Below are positions 24,557 to 32,649 of a DNA stretch of 64,000 nt, one piece after another. Both the position numbers and the translations under genes were made by a program. The first letter of the stretch is position 1. Each line of letters opens with the position of its first letter. The notes under the pieces are model-generated. The model saw only the letters and a list, made by a program, of their open reading frames with translations, was not told the DNA's origin and searched no databases. This DNA is from Intrasporangium calvum DSM 43043 (GTDB lineage Bacteria > Actinomycetota > Actinomycetes > Actinomycetales > Dermatophilaceae), in assembly GCF_000184685.1 (NCBI RefSeq), contig NC_014830.1, positions 3,472,001-3,536,000 of the forward strand. Direction: 5' to 3'.

Positions 24557-25500
24557 GACGAGCCCCCGACGGCGTCGAAGTGCGCCTCGGCTGCCGAGAA
24601 CTCCGGCAGGTGGAACAGTGTCTGACGCTCCTGCCACGTCGCGATTCGCCCTGCGTACGAGGCGGTCTCGCCGGCTTCGCGCAGGTGTGCGAGCGCCTCC
24701 GCTCCCGCCCGAATGGTCGCCCGCATGAGGAAGTTGGCGAAGAGCACCACCGCGAAGCCGAGGTCGCGGTACTCCGCGAGCGTGAGCTGCGGAGTCTTGC
24801 CGCCCTCGACGACGTTGACCACCAGCGGCACGCCGCGGAGCTCGCGGCCGACCCGCTCGAGCTCCTCGACGGTTCGGGGTGCTTCGACGAAGATCACGTC
24901 AGCGCCGGCCTCGACGTAGGCGTGGCCGCGACGGATCGCCTCGTCGATGTCGTGGACGCTGCGCGCGTCGGTGCGAGCGATGAGCACGGTCGCCGGGTCC
25001 TCGAGCGCCTGCCGCACTGCGACGAGCTTGGCCTGCATGTGCTGGGCCGGGATGAGGGCGTGGTGGTCGAAGTGTCCACACCGCTTGGGCATCTCCTGGT
25101 CCTCGAGCTGGAGCGCCGCGGCGCCGGCGCGTTCGAGCCGGCGCGCCGTACGCATCGCCATGACGGGCTGGCCGAAGCCCGTGTCGGCGTCGACGACGAG
25201 GGGCAGGCGGGTCGCGGAGGCCAGCCGGTCGACGTGGTCCGCGACCTCGCCGAGCGAGACGAGGCCGATGTCCGGGACGCCGTACTGGGCGTTGGCCAGG
25301 CCGGCTCCGGTGGCGTAGGCCGCGTCGAAGCCGGCACTCTCGATCAGCCGGACCCCGAGGGCGTCGGTCGCCCCGGGCAGGACGAGGGTGCCTGCGGCGA
25401 GCAGCGCTCGGAGTCGCTCCCGACGCTCCGTGGGGGTCGGCATCGGGCCGACCCCCACGAGCGTCTCGACCGCCGCGAAGGGCGTCGGGACAGCGGACAC
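24553..25500 (-). CDS. Isocitrate lyase/PEP mutase superfamily C-C lyase
   Basis: 315 residues. The barrel signature includes A-T-G-A-G-L at the substrate loop, V-D-A-D-T-G-F-G for Mg binding, and L-E-D-Q-E-M-P-K-R-C-G-H, the K-[KR]-C-G-H loop whose Cys is the lyase catalytic residue in PrpB/isocitrate lyase. So it is a lyase (methylisocitrate, dimethylmalate or oxaloacetate-type) and not a phosphomutase. GTG 25500 follows GGAGG 14 bases upstream; an internal Met at residue 20 is a possible shorter start. In context it may split a 2-hydroxy-dicarboxylate formed after ring cleavage into pyruvate or glyoxylate and a second acid. Confidence 0.82.
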   Translation of the reverse strand: MSAVPTPFAAVETLVGVGPMPTPTERRERLRALLAAGTLVLPGATDALGVRLIESAGFDAAYATGAGLANAQYGVPDIGLVSLGEVADHVDRLASATRLPLVVDADTGFGQPVMAMRTARRLERAGAAALQLEDQEMPKRCGHFDHHALIPAQHMQAKLVAVRQALEDPATVLIARTDARSVHDIDEAIRRGHAYVEAGADVIFVEAPRTVEELERVGRELRGVPLVVNVVEGGKTPQLTLAEYRDLGFAVVLFANFLMRATIRAGAEALAHLREAGETASYAGRIATWQERQTLFHLPEFSAAEAHFDAVGGSS

Positions 25501-25507
25501 GATGGGC

Positions 25508-26440
25508 TCAGGCCTCCTCTGCCGGCGGCAGGTTCGGGTCGGCCAGGGGGTGCATGATGCCGGGCGGGCGGCCCTTCCCGTCGGGGTGCGGCTGGTGGCC
25601 CCAGACTGCAGTCCGGTCGTAGACGCGCGGGACCCACGTCTCCTCGTCGACCTCGAGCCCGCCGTAGCCGTACTCGACGTGGAAGGAGCTCGGCGTCGAG
25701 TGGTAGAAGCTGAACTGCTGGTCGTTGGAGTGACGCCCGATCGTGAGGGTGATCGGCACGCCCATCTCCTGGGCGATCTCGTAGCCGGTTCCCACGTCGT
25801 CGATCGAGCTCGTCTGGATCATCAGGTGGTTCAGTCCGGCCACCCCGGGTGGGCACTGCCCGAGCGCGAGGGTGTGGTGGCGCGCGTTGCAGTGGTAGAA
25901 GCGGGCGTTGAGCCGGCCGGGCACGATGATCTTGTCGGACAGGCGGAAGCCGAGCTTGGTGAAGAACTCGTGGCCCGCCTCGATGTCCGGCATGAGCAGC
26001 AACACGTGCCCGAGCCCCTGCTGGCCCGTGACGAACCCGGAGATCGCCCGTCCGGGGACGAACGAGGACCGCACGTGGCTCTGGCCCCAGGTGACCTCGT
26101 GGCGGAAGCCCCACGGGTCGGTGAAGACGAGGATCCGGTTCACGCCGCGGGCCTCGGCGAGCGCCTCGTCCCCGCGCTCACTGGTGACGCCGGAGTCGGC
26201 GAGGGCCTTCTCGACGCGGTCGAGGTCCTCCTCGTAGTCGACGCCCCAACCGATGTAGGCGGTCTCGTCCTGCTCGCCCGGGTGGATCTGCAGGCGCCAC
26301 AGGGCGTCGTCGAACTTGAGGCGCACGGAGCCGTCCGGACCGGGGTCCGTGACCATGGCGCCCCAGAACCTGGTGGCCATCTCGGGCCACTCGTCCTTCT
26401 TGGGGGAGTTGATGCCCAGGTAGGCAAGTGAAGTGATCAT
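25508..26440 (-). CDS. Type I extradiol ring-cleavage dioxygenase (BphC/HsaC class)
   Basis: 310 residues made of two VOC modules. The iron ligands are visible: His145 (G-L-G-H), His205 (G-L-N-H-L-M) and Glu256 (F-H-V-E-Y-G), with His189 and His237 nearby as acid/base candidates. These enzymes use Fe(II) and oxygen to open a catechol next to the hydroxyls. The gene lies directly upstream of the lyase and downstream of a flavin monooxygenase, the classic order hydroxylase, dioxygenase. It acts in the cytoplasm. The catechol substrate is unknown. Confidence 0.88.
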   Translation of the reverse strand: MITSLAYLGINSPKKDEWPEMATRFWGAMVTDPGPDGSVRLKFDDALWRLQIHPGEQDETAYIGWGVDYEEDLDRVEKALADSGVTSERGDEALAEARGVNRILVFTDPWGFRHEVTWGQSHVRSSFVPGRAISGFVTGQQGLGHVLLLMPDIEAGHEFFTKLGFRLSDKIIVPGRLNARFYHCNARHHTLALGQCPPGVAGLNHLMIQTSSIDDVGTGYEIAQEMGVPITLTIGRHSNDQQFSFYHSTPSSFHVEYGYGGLEVDEETWVPRVYDRTAVWGHQPHPDGKGRPPGIMHPLADPNLPPAEEA

Positions 26441-26473
26441 CGTCGATCTCCTTGTCGCTGGCTTGGGGTGGGG

Positions 26474-27646
26474 TCAGGCGAAGACGGGCGGGACGGACGG
26501 CTCGCCGCCGAGGTCGTTGGTGGCCCACTCGACGGAGACGGCCTCCGAGACGTTGCAGATGTGGACCAGGCCGGACTGCATGTCGCGCCAGTAGCGCTCG
26601 TTGGGGTGGCGCTCGTGGATCCCCTGCGCGCCGCTCAGCTTGTAGAGCCGGTCGACGGCGTCGACGGCGCGGTGCACCGCGCGGACCCCGTTGCGGCGGA
26701 TCGTGAGCCGCTGGGTCCAGGTGACGTCACCGCCGTTGTCCACGTGGTCGAACAGCTCCTTCATGTCGTTGAGCAGGACGACGCGGGACGCTGCCACGTC
26801 TGCCGCCGCCTCGGCGTAGACGTTGAGCTGGATGGGGTCGTTCTTCGCGACGCGGCCGTCCGCGGAGACGCGCCGCTCCATGTAGGAGCGGTAGGTGTCG
26901 AGGGCGCCCTGGGCGATCCCGAGCGTGCCGGAGTTGATCGCGGCCGAGAAGACGACCGGGAACTTCAGCTTGTAGAGCGTCTTGCCGGGCTGCCTGTCCT
27001 CGTAGCCGCCGTTGCTCATCCGCATCGCGTCGACGACCCGGTACTCCGGCACGAAGACGTCGGTCATGCGCACGTCCTTGGAACCGGTTCCCTTGAGGCC
27101 GAGGACGTTCCACGAGTCCTCGACGATCTCGTAGTCCTTGCGGGGGATCACGAAGTGCCGGATGTCCGGAGGCATCGTCGGCTGTCCGTCGTCGCCGACG
27201 ACCATGCCGCCGAGGATGACCCAGTCCGAGTGGTCGGTGCCCGTGGAGTAGGGCCACTCGCCGGTGAAGAGGTAGCCACCGTCGACCCTCCTCGCCCGGC
27301 CGAAGGGCGCGTACGGGGATGCGGTCCACGTGTCCGGGTCCTCGCCCCAGATCTCCTCCTGGAGGCGTGGGTCCATCATGGCGATCTCCCAGGGGTGCAC
27401 GCCGACGACGCCGGTGACCCACCCGGCCGACGGCGAGGCCGCAGCGACCGTCATCGCGGCCTCCATGAACTCGACCGGATGGGCCTCGAAGCCGCTCCAT
27501 TCCGTGGGCTGGTAGAGCCGGACGACCCCGCTGTCCTTCAGGACCCGCGCGGTGGCGTCCGTCAGCTTGCCGAGGTCGTCGCTCGGCTTGGCCTCGGCCT
27601 TGAGGACGGAGGCGTTCTCCTTGATGATGCCGAGCACGTCGGTCAT
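26474..27646 (-). CDS. Acyl-CoA-dehydrogenase-fold flavin monooxygenase (HsaA-like), copy 1
   Basis: 390 residues, group D flavoprotein monooxygenase. It has V-G-V-H-P-W-E, F-T-G-E-W-P-Y-S-T-G, G-T-G-S-K-D-V and W-R-D-M-Q-S-G-L-V-H-I-C-N, all typical of HsaA/HpaB-like oxygenases, and lacks the acyl-CoA dehydrogenase catalytic Glu context. Such enzymes hydroxylate phenols using flavin reduced by a separate reductase, here most likely the fusion at 16772. The frame continues upstream to 27850, but ATG 27646 follows AAAGGACCAACC and matches the paralogue's start. It has the same length as the copy at 28778, with long stretches of near identity. Confidence 0.85.
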   Translation of the reverse strand: MTDVLGIIKENASVLKAEAKPSDDLGKLTDATARVLKDSGVVRLYQPTEWSGFEAHPVEFMEAAMTVAAASPSAGWVTGVVGVHPWEIAMMDPRLQEEIWGEDPDTWTASPYAPFGRARRVDGGYLFTGEWPYSTGTDHSDWVILGGMVVGDDGQPTMPPDIRHFVIPRKDYEIVEDSWNVLGLKGTGSKDVRMTDVFVPEYRVVDAMRMSNGGYEDRQPGKTLYKLKFPVVFSAAINSGTLGIAQGALDTYRSYMERRVSADGRVAKNDPIQLNVYAEAAADVAASRVVLLNDMKELFDHVDNGGDVTWTQRLTIRRNGVRAVHRAVDAVDRLYKLSGAQGIHERHPNERYWRDMQSGLVHICNVSEAVSVEWATNDLGGEPSVPPVFA

Positions 27647-27701
27647 GGTTGGTCCTTTCCGCGGAACGCGTGGAGCGTCTGCTGGCGGCGGTGGGTTGCG
27701 A

Positions 27702-28553
27702 TCAGTTGTTGGTGACGAAGTCGATGACGAGGCGGTTGAACTCGTCGGCGTGCTCGACCTGGGCCCAGTGGCCGCACCGGTTGAGCAGCACGGCGCGCGA
27801 GTTCGGGATGTGGGCCAGGAGCAGCAGGGTGTTCTCGTAGTGGACGACACGGTCGTCCCGGCCGTGGATGAGCAGCGCCGGGACCTCGACCCTGGTCAGG
27901 TCATCGAGCTGGAACCACTTCGCGATCGGGCCACCCTGGGCGAACGCCTCGAGGTAGTTCGCCAGGTGCGTCGGGTTGGCCTGGGCGTTCGCGGCGCGCT
28001 CGCCGGCCAGCTCCGGCGTGGCGAACCGCGCGCTGTCGTAGGTCATGACCTCGGTCAGGCGGGTCATCGACTCCACGGACGGGTCCCGGTAGGCCGCGAC
28101 CAGCGTCTTCATCCCTTCGGACAGGCCGCCGGCTGCGGAGAACAGCTTCGGCTGCGGCCCGGACCCGGGCCCCATCGTGATGAGGTGGCTCACCCGCTCC
28201 GGGTACTCCGTGACCAGGCGCAGGCTGGTGATGCCGCCCATGGAGTTGCCGACGAAGGCAGCCTGGTCGATCCCCAGGGCATCGAGCAGCTCGATCGCCG
28301 CCTTCGCGTGGTCCATCTCGCTGCGGCCCACCGCGTCGGACCGGCCCCAGCCGGGCATGTCGGGCGCGATGACCCGGAAGTGGTCGGCCAGGACGCCGAT
28401 GTTGCTCTTGAAGTTGCTCCATCCTGTCGCGCCAGGGCCCGAGCCATGGAGCAGGACGAGAGCCGGGGACGACGGATCGCCCGCCTCGTTGTAGTGGATG
28501 GTCCACGATGCCGTCCGCACCGTACGGCTCGTCTCCTCGAACGTCAGCTCCAT
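27702..28553 (-). CDS. Meta-cleavage product C-C hydrolase (BphD/HsaD-like alpha/beta hydrolase)
   Basis: 283 residues. The oxyanion region L-L-H-G-S-G-P-G-A-T-G-W-S and the nucleophile elbow G-N-S-M-G-G (Ser104) are those of meta-cleavage product hydrolases; the acid is in H-G-R-D-D (233/234) and the base is His262 in C-G-H-W-A-Q. These enzymes cleave the C-C bond of 2-hydroxy-6-oxo-dienoates made by extradiol dioxygenases. It is first of the ten-gene operon; the ATG at 28553 follows AGAGAGG, and the 16-bp operator is 56 bases upstream. It supports a true ring-cleavage route. Confidence 0.88.
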   Translation of the reverse strand: MELTFEETSRTVRTASWTIHYNEAGDPSSPALVLLHGSGPGATGWSNFKSNIGVLADHFRVIAPDMPGWGRSDAVGRSEMDHAKAAIELLDALGIDQAAFVGNSMGGITSLRLVTEYPERVSHLITMGPGSGPQPKLFSAAGGLSEGMKTLVAAYRDPSVESMTRLTEVMTYDSARFATPELAGERAANAQANPTHLANYLEAFAQGGPIAKWFQLDDLTRVEVPALLIHGRDDRVVHYENTLLLLAHIPNSRAVLLNRCGHWAQVEHADEFNRLVIDFVTNN

Positions 28554-28608
28554 TGCTGCCTCTCTAGCGGTGCACACCCTCCGACTCCGTCTCTGGAATC
28601 GCAGTTCC

Positions 28609-28624
28609 TGTAGTGATCGCTACA
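28609..28624. promoter_or_regulatory. Operator copy TGTAGTGATCGCTACA
   Basis: This is the best-conserved copy of the cluster operator, with flanking C/C-A-G extending the arms. It lies 56 bases upstream of the first gene of the ten-gene leftward operon. It is near-palindromic: only positions 6 and 11 break symmetry. Confidence 0.8.
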
Positions 28625-28703
28625 CAGAATGTAAGGCGCCATGCGCAGTAGCACAAGGGGCCCGTCTCAGAATCTGTCCACGTCGTTCCACGGAGTCGTC
28701 AGA

Positions 28704-28728
28704 TCGGGTGCAGTCCCCGCGCACCCGA
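28704..28728. terminator. Hairpin after the second monooxygenase gene
   Basis: TCGGGTGC (28704-28711) pairs with GCACCCGA (28721-28728), eight pairs, loop of nine. It lies 50 bases past the stop of the leftward monooxygenase gene and upstream of the operator at 28609, separating the two operons. No U run is seen, as is common in high-GC genomes. Confidence 0.45.
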
Positions 28729-28777
28729 CCGCCGGGACGGCACGTGCCTGAGGAGGTGTGCCACGACCCCTGGTGTC

Positions 28778-29950
28778 TCAGTACTGTGCGCCGGGCGGGA
28801 TCTCTCCACCGAAGGCGTCGAGGCCCCACGCCAGGTAGCAGGGCTCGCGGCTGTTGCAGACGTGGGTCGAGGCCACCTGGAGGTCACGCCAGTAGCGCTC
28901 GAGCGGTGAGCCCTTCTGGATCGCCGACGAGCCCATCAGCCGGTAGAGCTCGTTCACCGCCTCGATGGCCCGGTCCGTCGCCCTGACCTGGTCCACCCTG
29001 AACCGGAGCCGGTCCTTGACCGTGATGTCACCGCCCTGGGAGACGGTGTCGTAGAACCCAGCGATGATGGACTGGACGTGGGCGATGCTGGCCTCGACAT
29101 CGGACTCCGCCCGGGCGAGGGCGGCCAGGACGAACGGATCGACCTTCGACGCGCTCCCCTGGGACGACACCCTGGTCTCGATGTGGGCCCAGGCTGCCTG
29201 CAGCGCCCCTCTGGCGATGCCGAAGGTGCCGGCGGAGATCGCGAAGGGGAACATCACCCCGAACCGCATGGCGTACAGCGCCTGGCGGGGTCGCCAGCGG
29301 TCGCTGTAGGTGTTGTCCCGCACGAGGACGCCGTCCAGGACGCGGTGGTCCGGGACGAACACCTTTGCCGTCCTGACGTCCTTGGAGCCGGTGCCGGCAA
29401 GTCCCATGACGTTCCAGCTGTCCTCGACGATCTCGTAGTCGGCTCTGGGCAGCACGAAGTGTCGCACGTCGGGTGGCCTGACCGGCTGTCCCTCGGAGTC
29501 GGTCACCATCCCGCCGAGGATGACCCACTCCGAGTGGTCCGTTCCGGTCGAGTAGGGCCACCGGCCGGTGAAGAGGAACCCCCCGTCCACCGGTTGGGCG
29601 CGCCCGAAGGGAGCGTACGGGGACGCGATCCACGTGTCGGCGCTCTCCCCGTAGACCTCCTTCTGCAGCCTCGGGTCCGCGATCGCCAGCTCCCAGGGGT
29701 GGATCCCGACGACCCCGGCGATCCAGCCGGCGGACGGGTGGTTCATGCCCACCGCCATGACCCAGTCCATGAAGTCGTTCGGGTGCGCCTCGTGGCCGCC
29801 GGAGTCCTTGGCCTGCAGCAGCTTCATGCCGCCGGAGGCCCGCAGGATCTCCACGGTGCGATCGGTGATCCGACCGAGCTCGTCGCTCGGGGCGGCCTCC
29901 GCCCGCAGCTCGTCGGCGTGGTCGTGGATGTAGCGGGTTGCCTCGTGCAT
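28778..29950 (-). CDS. Acyl-CoA-dehydrogenase-fold flavin monooxygenase (HsaA-like), copy 2
   Basis: 390 residues, paralogous to the product of 26474-27646, sharing W-I-A-S-P-Y-A-P-F-G-R-A, F-T-G-R-W-P-Y-S-T-G-T-D-H-S and G-T-G-S-K-D-V-R. Differences cluster in the N-terminal helices and around F-G-V-M-F-P-F, near the expected substrate pocket, so the two may hydroxylate different positions or intermediates. ATG 29950 is preferred; the open frame continues 1 kb upstream through the permease in another frame and is spurious. It is the last gene of the transporter operon, 68 bases after the permease. Confidence 0.85.
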   Translation of the reverse strand: MHEATRYIHDHADELRAEAAPSDELGRITDRTVEILRASGGMKLLQAKDSGGHEAHPNDFMDWVMAVGMNHPSAGWIAGVVGIHPWELAIADPRLQKEVYGESADTWIASPYAPFGRAQPVDGGFLFTGRWPYSTGTDHSEWVILGGMVTDSEGQPVRPPDVRHFVLPRADYEIVEDSWNVMGLAGTGSKDVRTAKVFVPDHRVLDGVLVRDNTYSDRWRPRQALYAMRFGVMFPFAISAGTFGIARGALQAAWAHIETRVSSQGSASKVDPFVLAALARAESDVEASIAHVQSIIAGFYDTVSQGGDITVKDRLRFRVDQVRATDRAIEAVNELYRLMGSSAIQKGSPLERYWRDLQVASTHVCNSREPCYLAWGLDAFGGEIPPGAQY

Positions 29951-30018
29951 GAACAGGCTCCCTCTCGTCAGTGATGTGGACGTGGTCGGGATCGGCACCG
30001 GTGGCGCGGGTGCTCGCT

Positions 30019-31110
30019 TCAGTCGGTCTTCGAGCGGTCCCGGACGACCTTGGCGAGGGTCACGGCGACGACGAGGCCGGCTCCGTAGAAGACGTTCTGG
30101 ATCCACCCGGAGAAGCCGAGCAGCTGGAGCCCGAAGATCCCGGTGGTCAGGAAGTAGATGGCGATGATCGTGCCGATCGGGTTGAACATGCCCGGTTGGA
30201 CGACGGCAGTGCCGAGGAAGACCGCGGCCAGCGCCGGCAGGAGGTAGGTCGCCGAGGTGGAGGAGTCGAAGCCGCCGACCGTCGCGACGAGGATGACGCC
30301 CGCCAGGCCGGCCAGGAGGGAGCCGGCGAGGTAGGCGCCGGCCCGGATCCGCTGCACGCGGATGCCGGCGAGGCGGGCGACCTCCGGGTTGGCTCCGACG
30401 AAGATCATGCTCCGACCCAGCGGGGTCCAGCCGAGGATGTAGGCGATCACGATCGCGAGCAGGATGCCGTAGTAGAAGGAGATCGGCATGCCGAGGACCT
30501 CGTGGATCGCGACCTTGCTCAGCGCCGGGCTGTTGACCGACACGATGTTGGACCCGGACACCATCTGTGCCAGGCCGATGAGCAGGGTGCCGGTGCCAAG
30601 GGTCACGACGAAGCTGGACACGTCCATGACGACGACGAAGAACGCGTTCACCGCGCCGGCGAGCAGGCAGACGCCGATGGCGACCACACACGCGAGCCAG
30701 ACGTTCCAGCCGTGCACACCGGCCAGGACCGGGACGAGCGTGGCTGCGATGCCCATCACCGAGGCGATCGACAGGTCGAACTCGCCGACGACGAGAGTGA
30801 TCATGGCGGACATCGCCAGGAAGACGAGGACCTGCTGGCTGCCGAAGATGGACGAGAAGGCGCCCCAGGAGCCGAACCGGGTCGGCATGAGGATGTAGTA
30901 GACGAGCGCCATGGCGCCCCACACGAGCACCAGCGCGTACTTGCTGGTGAGCGTGTGCAGCCACGCCGGTTCGAACTGGCTGCGCAGGGTCACCCGGCGT
31001 GGCCGCGTGGTCTGCTGCTCCGGCTGCCCGCTGTCGCTGATGATGCGCTCGGTCAGGCCGGTCTGTTCGCTCAGCCGCTCGGCCGAGCTTCTGGTCTGGC
31101 TGTCACTCAT
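30019..31110 (-). CDS. Sugar-type ABC transporter permease (RbsC class)
   Basis: 363 residues with a cytoplasmic N-terminus of about 50 and 9-10 hydrophobic segments. The class motifs V-G-E-F-D-L-S-I-A-S (about 111-120) and T-L-G-T-G-T-L are present, as is the coupling loop G-A-N-P-E-V-A-R-L-A-G-I-R-V. ATG 31110 overlaps the ATPase stop by eight bases. Members of this class carry pentoses, autoinducer-2, inositol and also non-sugar polar compounds. It forms the channel for the ATPase at 31103 and the lipoprotein at 32650. Confidence 0.88.
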   Translation of the reverse strand: MSDSQTRSSAERLSEQTGLTERIISDSGQPEQQTTRPRRVTLRSQFEPAWLHTLTSKYALVLVWGAMALVYYILMPTRFGSWGAFSSIFGSQQVLVFLAMSAMITLVVGEFDLSIASVMGIAATLVPVLAGVHGWNVWLACVVAIGVCLLAGAVNAFFVVVMDVSSFVVTLGTGTLLIGLAQMVSGSNIVSVNSPALSKVAIHEVLGMPISFYYGILLAIVIAYILGWTPLGRSMIFVGANPEVARLAGIRVQRIRAGAYLAGSLLAGLAGVILVATVGGFDSSTSATYLLPALAAVFLGTAVVQPGMFNPIGTIIAIYFLTTGIFGLQLLGFSGWIQNVFYGAGLVVAVTLAKVVRDRSKTD

Positions 31111-32647
31111 GGGTCTTCCCTCCCGCGTCCAGCGCGGACTCCGAGTAGATGGCGTGCAGGACGTCGTCCGGGTCCTCGGTGCGGATCTCCCGCAGCGCCC
31201 CGCCGTGCCCGTGGACGAGGATCCGGTCGCAGACCTCGGCGAGGTCTGCCGGCTCGATGCTGACGAGGAGCACCCCGACTCCCTGACCCGCCGTCTCGAT
31301 GACGGAGCGCAGGATGTCGACCCGGGCTCCCACGTCGACCGCCTGGGTCGGCTCGTGCAGGACGAGGAGATCGGGCTGGACCGAGAGCCACTTGGCGAAC
31401 AGGACCTTCTGCTGGTTGCCACCCGAGAGCTCCTTGACCAGCATGTGCGGGGACCGGGTCCGGATGCCCAGCCGCCGGATCGACGAACGGGCCTCCTCGT
31501 CCTGCCAGCGCCGGGCCACGTGCCACGGACGGCCGCGGCGCCGGATGCTCGGGATCGCGATGTTGTCCCGGATGCTCAGCTCGACGGCCAGCCCCTCGAG
31601 GATGCGCTTCTCGGGGACGAGGGCGACGCCCATGGCCATGCACCGGGCGACATCGGCCTTCGCGAGGTCGACCTCTCCGTGGGCCGTGAAGAGGCGGCCG
31701 GCTTGCGGCCGGCGTCCTCCGGTGATGAGCTGGGCAACGGCCTCGAAACCCGAGCCGGGCAGACCGGTCAGGCCGACGACCTCACCCTTGCCGACCTCGA
31801 AGGAGAGGCCTTCGAGCCCGTCGGCGCGCAGGTCCGCAACGCGGGCGGCCGGGCCGCTGCCCGGCACCCACCCGGCCGATCGACCAACGGCCTCGACGGT
31901 CTTGCCGAGCATGTGTCGAGCCAGGTCGTGCTCGGTGAGCCCTGCGGTGACCAGGCCGCCGGCCGCCACGGCACCGTCGCGCAGGACGGTGACCCGGTCG
32001 GCGAGCTGCAGGACCTCCTGCAGGTTGTGGCTGACCATGAGGATCGAGGTGCCACCGGCGACGACCTTGCGCAGCAGCTCGTGGAAGCGGTGCAGCTCCT
32101 CCCGAGGCAGCGAGCGCGTTGCCTCGTCGAGGATGACCAGACCCTCCCCCGGCCGCTGGTCCCGCAGGGCCCTGGCGATGGCGACCTCCGCACGACGCAT
32201 CGCGTTGAGCGGGCCGACCGGCGCCTGCGGATCCACCGGGACGTCGAGCCGGTCGAGGACCCTCCGGGCCACGGCGTGCTGGGCCTGCCAGTCGATCTTG
32301 CGCGTGACCCGGTGGTACTCGAACCCGCCGATCCCGATGTTCTCGGAGACCGAGAGGTGGTCGAGCAGGCCGAGGTCCTGGTGCACGACGGAGACGCCGG
32401 CCTCGGCTGCCTCGCTCCAGCGGACGGGCAGGTCCAGGTCCTGCCCGTCCACGGAGATCGTCGCCCCGGCGTCGGGGATGTGGTAGCCGGTCAGGATCTT
32501 GACCAGCGTCGACTTGCCCGATCCGTTCTGGCCGATGAGGGCGTGGATCTCGCCCGGGGCGACCTCGAGGAAGGCGTCGCTCAGGACCGTGGTGGAACCG
32601 AACGTCTTGGAGACGTGACGGGCCTCCAGCCTCATCGTGGCGGACAT
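31103..32647 (-). CDS. Sugar-type ABC transporter double ATPase (RbsA class)
   Basis: 514 residues with two ATPase domains. The first has Walker A G-Q-N-G-S-G-K-S-T and Walker B L-V-I-L-D-E-A-T, but its signature region reads L-N-A-M-R-R-A-E-V and lacks the S-G pattern. The second has a degenerate Walker A (G-L-P-G-S-G-F-E), an intact L-S-G-G-N-Q-Q-K-V, and a Walker B of L-V-L-H-E-P-T with His for Asp. A single competent composite site is usual in RbsA/MglA proteins, but the H-E-P-T change is further than normal. The ATG at 32647 lies two bases after the binding-protein stop. Confidence 0.87.
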   Translation of the reverse strand: MSATMRLEARHVSKTFGSTTVLSDAFLEVAPGEIHALIGQNGSGKSTLVKILTGYHIPDAGATISVDGQDLDLPVRWSEAAEAGVSVVHQDLGLLDHLSVSENIGIGGFEYHRVTRKIDWQAQHAVARRVLDRLDVPVDPQAPVGPLNAMRRAEVAIARALRDQRPGEGLVILDEATRSLPREELHRFHELLRKVVAGGTSILMVSHNLQEVLQLADRVTVLRDGAVAAGGLVTAGLTEHDLARHMLGKTVEAVGRSAGWVPGSGPAARVADLRADGLEGLSFEVGKGEVVGLTGLPGSGFEAVAQLITGGRRPQAGRLFTAHGEVDLAKADVARCMAMGVALVPEKRILEGLAVELSIRDNIAIPSIRRRGRPWHVARRWQDEEARSSIRRLGIRTRSPHMLVKELSGGNQQKVLFAKWLSVQPDLLVLHEPTQAVDVGARVDILRSVIETAGQGVGVLLVSIEPADLAEVCDRILVHGHGGALREIRTEDPDDVLHAIYSESALDAGGKTHE

Positions 32648-32649
32648 CG

